A stretch of 64,000 nucleotides of DNA from Mycobacterium simulans (GTDB lineage: Bacteria > Actinomycetota > Actinomycetes > Mycobacteriales > Mycobacteriaceae): positions 252,639 through 316,638 of the forward strand of contig NZ_OCVX01000005.1 in assembly GCF_900232995.1 (NCBI RefSeq). The letters are read 5' to 3'. Positions 7,818-15,663 of this stretch are shown here, one piece after another; position 1 is the stretch's first letter, and each line of letters begins with the position of its first letter. Position numbers and translations under genes: made by a program. Under the pieces are notes generated by a model. It did no database searches and had not been told where the DNA came from. It was given only the letters and a program-made list of their open reading frames with translations.

Positions 7818-9557
7818 ATGTTCACGCTTGCACTCATCGGCCTCATCGGAGGCCTGATCACCGGAATATCCCCATGCATCCTGCCGGTACTGCCGGTGAT
7901 CTTCTTCTCCGGCGCGCGCACCAGCGCCGCACCCGATACCTCCGGCGTCGCCGTCGCGGTCAAGCGGAAGCGTCCGCTATCGGAGACCCTGCGCCCGTAC
8001 CGGGTGATCGCGGGTCTGGTGTTGAGCTTCGGTGTGGTTACCCTGGTGGGCACCGCGTTGCTGTCGCTGCTACACCTGCGGCAGGACGCAATTCGCTGGG
8101 TCGCGTTGGTTGCACTGGTCGCGATCGGTCTCGGGCTGATCTTCCCGCGATTCGAGCAGCTGCTGGAGCGGCCGTTTTCGCGAATCCCGCAAAAGCAAGT
8201 CGACACCGGAGGCGGCAACGGGTTCGGTCTTGGCCTGGCGTTGGGCGCCCTCTACGTGCCTTGTGCGGGCCCGGTACTCGCCGCGATCGTGGTGGCCGGG
8301 GCCACCTCCAACATCGGCGTCAACACCGTCGTGCTCACCTGCTCATTTGCTGTCGGTGCCGCTTTGCCGTTGCTGTTTTTCGCGCTGGCCGGCCAGCAGG
8401 TGGCCGCGCGGGTTAGCGCGTTTCGCCGCCGGCAGCGTGAGATCCGCATCGCGGCGGGGGTGGTGACGATTCTGCTGGCGGTGGCGCTGGTATTCAACGT
8501 ACCCGCGTTGCTGCAGCGGGCAATTCCCGACTACACCAGCGCATTGCAGCGGAAAGTCGGTGGTGACAACCAGATTCGGCAAAAGCTGAATCTGAGCGGC
8601 CTCGTCAACGATCAGAACGCGCAGTTGTCAAACTGCAGCAACGGCGCCGACGAACTCGAAAATTGCGGTCCCGCACCAGACATCAAGGGCATTGAGTCCT
8701 GGCTGAACACCCCGGGCAACAAACCGGTCGACCTCAGCTCGTTGCGGGGCCGCGTCGTCCTCATCGACTTCTGGGCCTATTCCTGCATCAACTGTCAACG
8801 CGCCATCCCCCACGTGACCGGCTGGTACCAGGCGTACAAGAACAACGGCTTCGAGGTCATCGGCGTGCATACTCCCGAGTACGCATTCGAGAGAGTCGCC
8901 GGCAATGTGGCGACCGGTGCCGCCGACCTGCACATCAAATACCCAGTGGCGCTGGACAACAACTACGCAACCTGGACGAACTACCGCAACCGCTACTGGC
9001 CGGCCGAGTATCTGATCGACGCCAATGGCACAGTGCGCCACATCAAATTCGGAGAAGGTGACTACGACGGCACCGAAAGGCTGATCCGCCAGTTGCTGGT
9101 CGATGCCAATCGTGGCGCTACGTTGCCGCCGCCGGTGGATACCGCGGACTCCACGCCCGGTCCCGGGCTTACTCCCGAGACCTACTTCGGGGTGGGCAAA
9201 ATGGTCAACTTCGCTGGCAGCGAGCTCTACGACCAGGGTTCGGCGACGTTCAATTACCCGCCGACACTGAGAGCCAACGCCTTCGCGCTGAGCGGCCGGT
9301 GGTCGCTGGACTACCAGGGCGCGATGGCCGACAGCGATAACTCCCGCATCAAACTCGACTACCACGCCAAGAACGTCTATCTCGTCGTCGGCGGCACCGG
9401 AACCGTCACCGTGATCCGCGACGGAAAGTCGACGACGCTTCCGATCAGCGGACCGCCGACTGCTCATCAGGTCGTCGCTGGCGATCGGGTGGCCGACGGG
9501 ACGCTCGAAGTGGTTCCCAGCCAAGGATTGCAGGTGTATTCGTTCACCTACGGATGA
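7818..9557 (+). CDS. dipZ: Cytochrome c biogenesis/thiol-disulfide protein DipZ
   Basis: DipZ is a fusion of a CcdA-like membrane domain with an extracytoplasmic thioredoxin-like domain that carries reducing equivalents across the membrane. From the ATG at 7818 it has 579 residues. About six hydrophobic helices fill the first 230 residues, with the redox cysteines in SPCILPVLP and VPCAGPVLA. The thioredoxin domain carries CINC (Cys323 and Cys326) in FWAYSCINCQ. A C-terminal beta-rich domain covers roughly 430-579. Upstream in-frame GTG codons (7791, 7812) lie inside the SigK-type promoter and are unlikely starts. M. tuberculosis Rv2874 is annotated longer at its N-terminus, which may be over-extended. 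Confidence 0.93.
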   Translation: MFTLALIGLIGGLITGISPCILPVLPVIFFSGARTSAAPDTSGVAVAVKRKRPLSETLRPYRVIAGLVLSFGVVTLVGTALLSLLHLRQDAIRWVALVALVAIGLGLIFPRFEQLLERPFSRIPQKQVDTGGGNGFGLGLALGALYVPCAGPVLAAIVVAGATSNIGVNTVVLTCSFAVGAALPLLFFALAGQQVAARVSAFRRRQREIRIAAGVVTILLAVALVFNVPALLQRAIPDYTSALQRKVGGDNQIRQKLNLSGLVNDQNAQLSNCSNGADELENCGPAPDIKGIESWLNTPGNKPVDLSSLRGRVVLIDFWAYSCINCQRAIPHVTGWYQAYKNNGFEVIGVHTPEYAFERVAGNVATGAADLHIKYPVALDNNYATWTNYRNRYWPAEYLIDANGTVRHIKFGEGDYDGTERLIRQLLVDANRGATLPPPVDTADSTPGPGLTPETYFGVGKMVNFAGSELYDQGSATFNYPPTLRANAFALSGRWSLDYQGAMADSDNSRIKLDYHAKNVYLVVGGTGTVTVIRDGKSTTLPISGPPTAHQVVAGDRVADGTLEVVPSQGLQVYSFTYG

Positions 9558-9574
9558 CCGACTCTGCTACGAGG

Positions 9575-9601
9575 CCATCCAAAACCCGTCCGGCTCCGAA
9601 T
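9575..9601 (+). promoter_or_regulatory. SigK-type promoter for mpt70
   Basis: CCATCC (9575-9580), a 16-bp spacer and CGAAT (9597-9601) make the third SigK-like promoter in the cluster. It lies just after the dipZ stop and about 60 nt ahead of the mpt70 start. Confidence 0.9.
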
Positions 9602-9664
9602 CATTCATGTCACTACGAACCAGGCGGCGCTACCGTCGCCGACAACTATTGAGGAGCTCAGACA

Positions 9665-10261
9665 ATGAAGCTACGCAAAAAGAGCACTGCGGCAACCACT
9701 TTCGCGGCAGCGGCGGCCGCCGTCGGTCTCGCTGTGGCCATCGCACCTACCGCGGCGGCCAGTCCGGCCACCAATCTGGTCGGCCCCGGTTGCCAAGCCT
9801 ACGCACAACAGGTACCCACCGGGCCGGGATCGGTGGACGGGATGGCGGCCGACCCCGTTGCGGTGGCGGCATCGAACAACCCGATGCTCACCACGCTGAC
9901 CTCAGCGGTTTCGGGCAAGCTCAACCCGCAGGTGAACCTGGTGGACACCCTCAACGGCGGCCAGTTCACCGTGTTTGCTCCCACCGATCAAGCGTTCGGC
10001 AAGCTGGACGCCGCGACCATCGACACGTTGAAAACCGATGCGCCGCTACTGAATAAGATCCTTACGTACCACGTGGTCCCCGGACAGCTAAGCCCGTCTC
10101 AGGTCGTGGGCACGCACGCCACGGTTCAGGGCGCGTCGGTGACGGTGACCGGTTCGGGCAACAGCCTCAACGCGAACAACGCTTCGGTGGTGTGTGGCGG
10201 CGTGCAGACCCTGAACGCGACGGTGTACATGATCGACACGGTGCTGATGCCGCCGCGGTAA
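9665..10261 (+). CDS. mpt70: Secreted immunogenic protein MPT70 homologue (fasciclin domain)
   Basis: This 198-residue secreted FAS1-domain protein is the soluble paralogue of MPT83. The ATG at 9665 has GAGGAG (9651-9656) with 8-nt spacing. A signal peptide of about 30 residues ends in TAAAS with no lipobox cysteine. Two cysteines, in GPGCQAY and VVCGG, are placed to form the known disulfide of the family. The FAS1 core is nearly identical to that of mpt83 in this window. A SigK-type promoter lies upstream. Confidence 0.94.
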   Translation: MKLRKKSTAATTFAAAAAAVGLAVAIAPTAAASPATNLVGPGCQAYAQQVPTGPGSVDGMAADPVAVAASNNPMLTTLTSAVSGKLNPQVNLVDTLNGGQFTVFAPTDQAFGKLDAATIDTLKTDAPLLNKILTYHVVPGQLSPSQVVGTHATVQGASVTVTGSGNSLNANNASVVCGGVQTLNATVYMIDTVLMPPR

Positions 10262-10321
10262 CGCCCGCGCAGCGTGTGCCAGAATGTTCTGCAACCTGCA
10301 AGCCGATCCGGAGGAATCGCC

Positions 10322-10588
10322 GTGGCCAGTACTGAGGTGGAGCAGTTCACCGGCCCACAACATGAGGTGGACACCGCTGAGGTGCCGTCCGCAGCGTGGG
10401 GCTGGAGCAGGATCAATCACCGCACCTGGCACATCGTCGGTCTGTGCATCTTCGGGTTTCTGTTGGCGATGCTGCGGGGCAACCACGTCGGCCACGTCGA
10501 GGACTGGTTCCTGATCGGGTTTGCCGCGGTGGTGCTGTTCGTGCTGGTGCGCGATCTGTGGGGCCGGCGGCGCGGCTGGATCAGGTAA
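10322..10588 (+). CDS. Small two-helix membrane protein (Rv2876 type)
   Basis: The protein is 88 residues from GTG at 10322, which sits 6 nt after an ideal GGAGGA (10310-10315). The frame also opens at GTG 10274, which would give 104 residues, but that start has no good ribosome-binding site. Two hydrophobic segments are visible (HIVGLCIFGFLLAML and WFLIGFAAVVLFVLV), separated by a short polar loop and followed by a basic tail (RRRGWIR), suggesting a hairpin in the inner membrane. No function is recognisable. It follows mpt70 by 60 bp and may be co-transcribed from the SigK-type promoter. Confidence 0.8.
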   Translation: MASTEVEQFTGPQHEVDTAEVPSAAWGWSRINHRTWHIVGLCIFGFLLAMLRGNHVGHVEDWFLIGFAAVVLFVLVRDLWGRRRGWIR

Positions 10589-10591
10589 TGC

Positions 10592-11404
10592 TCACCCGCC
10601 CACGGTTTCGTGGGCGGGTGCTCGATGGATGTTGACATCGCCGGAGCCGCTGCGCACTTGCAGAACGAGGGTTTGATCGCCGAGTTCGGGGCCTTCCGAC
10701 GGCTGAAGCTGGTTGGTGACGAAACCGGATCCGGTGGTGACGTCCAGCCGGGCCGCAGTGCCCTCAGGGATGCCGACCGCAACATCACCGCTGCCGGTGT
10801 GCGCCGACACGGCACCGCGAACGGCCGCTGATACGGTCACCGATCCGGATGCGGTGCGCGACTTCACGCCGCCACGCAACGTCGCTACGTTGAGTGAGCC
10901 GCTGGCGGCCTTGAACCTCAGTTCGCCATCGAGGTTGCCGACGCTCACCGCGCCCGAAGCAGTTGCCAGCGACGCGTAGCCTTCCACCGTGTTGACGCTG
11001 AAAGATCCGGATGCGCTGGCGCCCTTGATCTTTCCGGCGACGGAACCGACGTGCACCGTTCCGCTGCCCGATCCGAACCGGAAGTCGGCGAACTCGCCGT
11101 CGGCACGCATGTCGGCCGATGCCAGCGACGCGTACACCCGCGACCGAGATGGCAGCGCGATCTCGAGGTCAATGGCCCCGCCCCGAAAACGAGGCAGGCC
11201 GCGTTTGGCACCGGAAACGACCAGCTTGCCATCGCGGAACTCCACACGAGTGTGCTCGGCGGCCCAGACGTCGGAGCCGCATGACTCGTCGCGGGGTCGC
11301 ACCTCGACGACGGTGTCGGAACGGTCGGTCGCAGTGAGCCGGACAGCACCCGCACCGGCATCGATGCGCGCCATGATCGGTTCGGGAGTTTCAAACGTCG
11401 GCAT
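10592..11404 (-). CDS. DUF4097-type beta-repeat protein
   Basis: This 270-residue protein starts at the ATG at 11404, preceded by AAGGAGA at good spacing; the frame opens to 11761 but that part lies in the upstream gene. From about residue 100 it shows a beta-solenoid-like pattern of 20-odd residue repeats rich in Ala-Ser-Gly-Ser (VHVGSVAGKI, FSVNTVEGYA, VSVGNLDGEL, LNVATLRGGV, VTVSAAVRGA), as in DUF4097/putative adhesin proteins. There is no signal peptide or membrane helix, so it appears cytoplasmic. It is 22 bp downstream of a ribbon-helix-helix gene and surely in one operon with it. The pair is absent from this position in M. tuberculosis. Biochemical function is unknown. Confidence 0.85.
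   Translation of the reverse strand: MPTFETPEPIMARIDAGAGAVRLTATDRSDTVVEVRPRDESCGSDVWAAEHTRVEFRDGKLVVSGAKRGLPRFRGGAIDLEIALPSRSRVYASLASADMRADGEFADFRFGSGSGTVHVGSVAGKIKGASASGSFSVNTVEGYASLATASGAVSVGNLDGELRFKAASGSLNVATLRGGVKSRTASGSVTVSAAVRGAVSAHTGSGDVAVGIPEGTAARLDVTTGSGFVTNQLQPSEGPELGDQTLVLQVRSGSGDVNIHRAPAHETVGG
10593..10620. terminator. Hairpin between convergent genes
   Basis: A perfect 12-bp inverted repeat (CACCCGCCCACG, 10593-10604, with its complement at 10609-10620) has a GTTT loop. It overlaps the last codons of the DUF4097 gene and lies 4 bp after the stop of the small membrane protein gene, so it could end transcription from both sides. There is no long T run. Confidence 0.75.
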
Positions 11405-11426
11405 CTTGTCTCCTTCGTTGAATGGG

Positions 11427-11936
11427 TCAGCGCACCCAGCCGGTGACGCGGTGGCCGGTTTTTCGGGTGGAAGCGCGTGGCGCTTGACTGGCCGCAGCCG
11501 CGGCCCGGACCAGCCAGGTGTTGATCGACGCTCCCTCCCGCCGCGCGGCCGCCTCCACGGCGGCCCGTAGCCCCTCGGGCAGCCGCAGTGTGACGCGCCA
11601 GGTGCCGCCGCCGTCCCACTTACCAGGGGGGTCGTATCCGGCCCCGAACTCCTGGTCCGCCTCGCCATCACCCGTTTCAAGTGCCGGGTCGTCAAGCGGT
11701 GCGCTGACGATGAATTCCGGATCGCGGCCACGCAGCCGGACCTCCACCGATCGGGGTGCAAGTTCGCCGGTGATTTCTTCGGCAGCCGCCGACAAAGCCT
11801 CCAGCAGTGCCAGCCGAAGTGCCGACTCCAGCGGGGCGCTCAACCGGTCGGCGAGATCCTGTGCCGCGCTGCCGGCCGCCGCGGCGGCCAGATTCAGCTC
11901 GTGACGAACGGCCTCCACATAGGGCTGCAGATCCAT
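11427..11936 (-). CDS. Ribbon-helix-helix (HicB/Arc-like) DNA-binding protein
   Basis: The 169-residue protein has an Ala-rich helical N-terminal half, a middle segment with beta character (RSVEVRLRGRDPEFIVSAP), an acidic linker and a C-terminal ribbon-helix-helix motif at roughly 110-150. The beta strand is TWRVTLRLPEGL, followed by two helices ending INTWLVRAAA. Such domains bind DNA as dimers and commonly repress their own operon. A perfect palindrome (TGACATCA-CAT-TGATGTCA) lies 11 bp upstream of the start codon. There is no HicA-like toxin nearby; the partner is the DUF4097 gene. Confidence 0.82.
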   Translation of the reverse strand: MDLQPYVEAVRHELNLAAAAAGSAAQDLADRLSAPLESALRLALLEALSAAAEEITGELAPRSVEVRLRGRDPEFIVSAPLDDPALETGDGEADQEFGAGYDPPGKWDGGGTWRVTLRLPEGLRAAVEAAARREGASINTWLVRAAAAASQAPRASTRKTGHRVTGWVR

Positions 11937-11946
11937 GGTGTCATGG

Positions 11947-11998
11947 TGACATCACATTGATGTCATATGCAACTCCACTATGGTGCGAACTGATGTCA
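11947..11998. promoter_or_regulatory. Palindromic operator for the ribbon-helix-helix gene
   Basis: TGACATCA (11947-11954) and TGATGTCA (11958-11965) form a perfect 8-bp inverted repeat with a CAT spacer. A third TGATGTCA occurs at 11991-11998 and overlaps the stop codon of ccdA. The sites lie directly upstream of the ribbon-helix-helix gene. Autoregulation is inferred from family behaviour. Confidence 0.72.
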
Positions 11999-12862
11999 GC
12001 TACGGTCTTGACGACGTGCTCGTCGGTACCAGGCGCTGACTAGCCCGCCAATCACTAGCACGGCCAGTGCCCCCGTCCACGGCCATACGCCGTGCCGATG
12101 TACCCAACCGGCCAACGCCCCTTGCAGGCGCCCCGCCGCGGCGATCACGCCGTCCTGCGGATTTGCCGCCGCATGGAATAACCGCACCTCGTAAACGCCG
12201 TAGTAACTCACGTACAGCCCGACCAGCACCAGCACCGCGCCGCTAAGCCGATTGACGAACGGCAAGATCCGTCGCATCCGGTCGGCCAGCGCCGAACTGG
12301 CGGTCGCGGCCGCCATCGCAAGCACGCCGACGACCAGGGTGAGTCCCCCGACGTAGGCGAGGGAGATGGCCACGCTCCCGATGATCGAACCGCCCCGCAG
12401 GCCGGCCCCGGCGACCGCCAAGAACGGCCCGATAGTGCAGGACAACGACGCAATCGCATAGCTGACGCCATATCCGTACATGGAACTCACCCGAATCGTC
12501 GGAGCCCATCGCTGGCTCCCCTGTCGCGGGGTAAGTGCGGTTAGCTCGTGACCCGACACCAGCCAAAGCCCCAAAGCGATGAGCACGACGCCGATCGCCA
12601 CCGTCACATACGGCAGGTAGCGCTGCACGGTCGTGGCCGCCGAGATGGTCAGCACGCCGAACAAGCCGAATACCGTCACAAAGCCAAGCGACATGCCCAC
12701 GGTGGCTGCCAGGGCTCGACCGAATGCGCGGATAGGCTGCGGCCGCTCGGGCTGCCCACGCACCACCAGCAGCAAATAAGCGGGCAACATGGCAAACCCG
12801 CAGGGGTTCAGCGCTGCCACCAAGCCGGCGGCGAAGGCCAACCCAATTAGGGCCTGGTCCAC
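11996..12862 (-). CDS. CcdA-like thiol-disulfide transmembrane protein (Rv2877c type)
   Basis: This 288-residue membrane protein starts from GTG at 12862, four bases after the mpt53 stop. About six hydrophobic helices are visible, with the family's redox cysteine in the first (LNPCGFAMLPAYLLL) and a second in SCTIGPFLAV. CcdA/DsbD-beta proteins move electrons from cytoplasmic thioredoxin to extracytoplasmic partners. The adjacent MPT53, a thioredoxin-fold oxidoreductase, is the obvious partner. The longer frame to 13024 runs into mpt53 and is rejected. Confidence 0.92.
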   Translation of the reverse strand: MDQALIGLAFAAGLVAALNPCGFAMLPAYLLLVVRGQPERPQPIRAFGRALAATVGMSLGFVTVFGLFGVLTISAATTVQRYLPYVTVAIGVVLIALGLWLVSGHELTALTPRQGSQRWAPTIRVSSMYGYGVSYAIASLSCTIGPFLAVAGAGLRGGSIIGSVAISLAYVGGLTLVVGVLAMAAATASSALADRMRRILPFVNRLSGAVLVLVGLYVSYYGVYEVRLFHAAANPQDGVIAAAGRLQGALAGWVHRHGVWPWTGALAVLVIGGLVSAWYRRARRQDRS

Positions 12863-12866
12863 TGGT

Positions 12867-13376
12867 TTACGACGCCAGCGCGGCCACCCGACCGGACAGC
12901 TCCTCCTGGGACATCGCCGAGGTGGGGTTGTTGACGAAGGTGGAGGAGCCATCCGCGCGGTAGAACACCCACGCCGGCTGCCATGGGACGTTGTAACGGG
13001 CCCAAATCGCGCCGTCGGTGTCATTGAGGTTGGTGAAGTTCAGGCCGTATTTCGAAACGAAGTTCTGCATCGCCCCGACGTCGGAATGGGCCGCAACGCC
13101 CACGAAGGTGACGCCTGGATTGGCCGCCGTCACCTGGCTTAGGCCGGGCGCTTCTGCGTTGCAGAATGGGCACCACGGCGTCCAGAACCACAACACCGCT
13201 GGCTTGCCCTGCAGGCTGGCGCCATTAAAGGGGGCACCGGCCAGGGTGGTGGCGCTGAAATTCAGCCGTTCATCGGCTGCCGCCGCACGCGGTGCGGTGG
13301 CCAGACCGAACATCAGGACAAGCGCAGCTACAAGGGCGGCACACGCTTTGATTGATGACACAACGCGAAAAATCAT
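12867..13376 (-). CDS. mpt53: Secreted disulfide oxidoreductase MPT53
   Basis: The protein is 169 residues from the ATG at 13376 with a GAGGT ribosome-binding site. A signal peptide ends around PRAAAADE, followed by a thioredoxin fold with the active site WCPFC (Cys69 and Cys72) and the cis-Pro loop YNVPWQPAWV. In M. tuberculosis MPT53 is a DsbE-like protein that oxidises extracytoplasmic substrates. It is translationally close to the downstream ccdA-like gene. Confidence 0.94.
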   Translation of the reverse strand: MIFRVVSSIKACAALVAALVLMFGLATAPRAAAADERLNFSATTLAGAPFNGASLQGKPAVLWFWTPWCPFCNAEAPGLSQVTAANPGVTFVGVAAHSDVGAMQNFVSKYGLNFTNLNDTDGAIWARYNVPWQPAWVFYRADGSSTFVNNPTSAMSQEELSGRVAALAS

Positions 13377-13451
13377 GGCTGACCTCGTTCGCTGGTGTTT
13401 TGTCTTGAACACGGATTACTCGCCGCTAGGGTTCATCACCCCGCCGCAACC

Positions 13452-13595
13452 TTCGGCGGCCAGCTGTCCGCAGGCTGAAGCCAGATTCGCCTGCGCTCCA
13501 ACTACCCGCCTTCGGCGGCTAGCTGTCCGCAGGCTGAAGCCAGATTCGCCTGCGCTCCAACTACCCGCCTTCGGCGGCCAGCTGTCCGCAGGCGG
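13452..13595. repeat. 59-bp tandem repeat derived from the rlmN 3' end
   Basis: Two full 59-bp units (13452-13510 and 13511-13569) differ by one base (GGCC/GGCT). A truncated third (13570-13595) lies inside rlmN and includes the codons for its last residues (CGQLAAEGG). The array occupies most of the gap between mpt53 and rlmN and contains the rlmN stop codon (13561-13563). It has the form of a minisatellite. Confidence 0.9.
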
Positions 13596-14664
13596 CACTT
13601 ATCTCCCTACCGCGGGTGTCTCGCACCGTGCACGAAACCCCTTTCGCGCGAACACGTTTGACGAACTCTCGCTCCACCGGTTTGGGACTGGCGTCCCAAT
13701 CGCTGCCCGGCGTTGGGTTGAGCGGGATCAAGTTCACATGGACCAGCGGACCTAACGCACGATGCAACCGGTTACCCAGCAGATCGGCCCGCCACGGTTG
13801 GTCGTTGACATCACGGATCAGCGCGTATTCGATGGACACCCGCCGGCCGGTGACGTCGGCGTAGTAGCGGGCGGCGTCCAGCGCCTCGCTGATCTTCCAC
13901 CGGTTGTTGACCGGTACCAACGTGTCGCGCAACTCGTCGTCTGGCGCATGCAACGACAGCGCCAGAGTCACGCCGAGTCGCTCATCGGCAAGTTTGTGGA
14001 TACCCGGGACCAGGCCCACCGTCGACACCGTCACCGAGCGCGCGGAAATCCCGAAACCGGATGGCGGCGGCTCGGTGATGCGCCGCACTGCGGCCAGCAC
14101 CCTGGTGTAGTTGGCCAGCGGCTCCCCCATGCCCATGAACACCACGTTCGACAACCGATCGCCGAAGTCGTCGCGCAGCGCAACAGCAGCGGCGCGCACC
14201 TGCTCGAGGATCTCCGCGGTGGACAGGTTGCGGGTCAAGCCGCCTTGGCCGGTCGCGCAGAACGGGCAAGCCATGCCACAGCCTGCCTGCGACGAAATGC
14301 ACACCGTGTTGCGCTGTGGATAGCGCATCAGCACCGACTCGACAGTGGCGCCAGCAGGGTCGTTGACGGCCCGCCACAACGTCTTTCGTGTCTGGCCGGC
14401 GTCGCAGGTGACTTCGCGGACGGCAACGAGCAGGTTGGGGAACATCGCCTCGGCGATCTGGGCGCGAAGCGCCGCCGGAAGGTCGGTCATCAGCCGCGGA
14501 TCGGCGATCAGCCGGCCGTAGTACTGGTGGGCGAGCTGGTTGGCGCGAAACGCCGGCAGGCCAAGCTCGGCAACAGCCGACACCCGGCCGGCGGCGTCGA
14601 GGTCGGCCAGGTGCCGCGGCGGCTTGGCGCGGCGCGGCGCATCGAAAATCAGCTCTTGGACCAT
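13561..14664 (-). CDS. rlmN: Dual-specificity RNA methyltransferase RlmN
   Basis: RlmN is a radical SAM enzyme that methylates C2 of A2503 in 23S rRNA and A37 in some tRNAs. The 367-residue protein starts at the ATG at 14664 (MVQELIFD, matching M. tuberculosis). The [4Fe-4S] motif CGMACPFC has Cys129, Cys133 and Cys136. Further family marks are FMGMGEP, SLHAPDD and the C-terminal catalytic Cys in VSCTVRDTRG. The C-terminus lies in the 59-bp tandem repeat. The gene is 52 bp downstream of cdsA. Confidence 0.95.
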   Translation of the reverse strand: MVQELIFDAPRRAKPPRHLADLDAAGRVSAVAELGLPAFRANQLAHQYYGRLIADPRLMTDLPAALRAQIAEAMFPNLLVAVREVTCDAGQTRKTLWRAVNDPAGATVESVLMRYPQRNTVCISSQAGCGMACPFCATGQGGLTRNLSTAEILEQVRAAAVALRDDFGDRLSNVVFMGMGEPLANYTRVLAAVRRITEPPPSGFGISARSVTVSTVGLVPGIHKLADERLGVTLALSLHAPDDELRDTLVPVNNRWKISEALDAARYYADVTGRRVSIEYALIRDVNDQPWRADLLGNRLHRALGPLVHVNLIPLNPTPGSDWDASPKPVEREFVKRVRAKGVSCTVRDTRGREISAACGQLAAEGG

Positions 14665-14716
14665 GATCTGTCCAGTATCGACCAAGTCGGGACAACCCAT
14701 GGCAGCCAACGGCTGC

Positions 14717-15631
14717 CTAAGGCAAGAGCGTCAACACCGTCCAGGCCGCCACTGCAGACGGGAGCACGCCATCCAACCGGTCCATCAAGCCACCGTGGCC
14801 CGGCAGCAGACGACCCATGTCTTTGATGCCGAGATCACGCTTCACTTGGGACTCCACCAGGTCGCCCAGCGTGGTGGTGAGCACAAAAAGTAGGCCCAGC
14901 AGAGCACCGACCCACGGAGTCCTGCCTGCCAAGAAGGTCCCGGTCAGGATGGTTGCGGTGATCCCGCAGACCAACGAACCGGCGAAGCCCTCCCAGGATT
15001 TCTTCGGGCTGATCCTGGGAACCATCGGATGTTTGCCAAACAGCACGCCCACGGTGTAGCCACCCACATCCGACGAGATGACCGCGATCATCATGCAAAA
15101 CACCCACCCCGGGCCGTGCTCCGGTTCGTAGACCAGCATCGCGGCGAACGAACCGAACAGCGGCACCCACGCGGCCAGGAAAATGGTGGCCGACGCATCG
15201 CGGAGGTAGTTGGTCGAAGACGGCTGACCGTCGGCACGTTCGCCCTGGCCGTCGGACCGTTCACCCTGCATGAAAAGCCGCCAGATCATGCAAACCACTA
15301 CCATGCCGGCGAATCCCACCAGAGCGCCCACGGCGCGATAAGGCCAGGTCAGCCAGACGGTCACCTGGCCACCGATCAGTAACGGGATAACCGGAATCAG
15401 GTACCCGGCTTCACGCAGTCGCCGCACCACCTCGTGGCTGGCAACCAGGATTGCCACAGCACAAATGGCCACCCAGACGTGTGGAACGAACACCAGCGCC
15501 GCAATTAGAACGAAGCCGATGCTCCAGCCCACCAGATTGGCGGCCCGCAGGTCACGCCCCGCCCGGGGCGTCTTCTTAGCCGGGTGCGCGGGCTCATCTG
15601 GGCTGCCGGGGTCGGCATCAGTGGTTGCCAC
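14717..15631 (-). CDS. cdsA: Phosphatidate cytidylyltransferase
   Basis: CdsA makes CDP-diacylglycerol from CTP and phosphatidic acid, the branch point to cardiolipin, PI and the PIMs of the envelope. The 304-residue protein begins with a hydrophilic acidic/basic stretch, then about seven membrane helices. The signature SxxKRxxxxKD-x8-HGG-x2-DRxD is visible as SQVKRDLGIKD followed by LLPGHGGLMDRLD near the C-terminus. The metal-binding SPKKSWEG segment is also present. It is downstream of frr. Confidence 0.95.
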   Translation of the reverse strand: MATTDADPGSPDEPAHPAKKTPRAGRDLRAANLVGWSIGFVLIAALVFVPHVWVAICAVAILVASHEVVRRLREAGYLIPVIPLLIGGQVTVWLTWPYRAVGALVGFAGMVVVCMIWRLFMQGERSDGQGERADGQPSSTNYLRDASATIFLAAWVPLFGSFAAMLVYEPEHGPGWVFCMMIAVISSDVGGYTVGVLFGKHPMVPRISPKKSWEGFAGSLVCGITATILTGTFLAGRTPWVGALLGLLFVLTTTLGDLVESQVKRDLGIKDMGRLLPGHGGLMDRLDGVLPSAVAAWTVLTLLP

Positions 15632-15663
15632 AGGCGTAAACGTACTTAGCTGCTGAGCGGCCC

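Noticed and set aside
8628..9524. 298-codon minus-strand frame across dipZ
   Set aside because: Antisense shadow of the thioredoxin and C-terminal domains of DipZ.
13416..13598. 60-codon minus-strand frame between mpt53 and rlmN
   Set aside because: It is a read of the 59-bp tandem repeat that copies the rlmN tail, not an independent gene.
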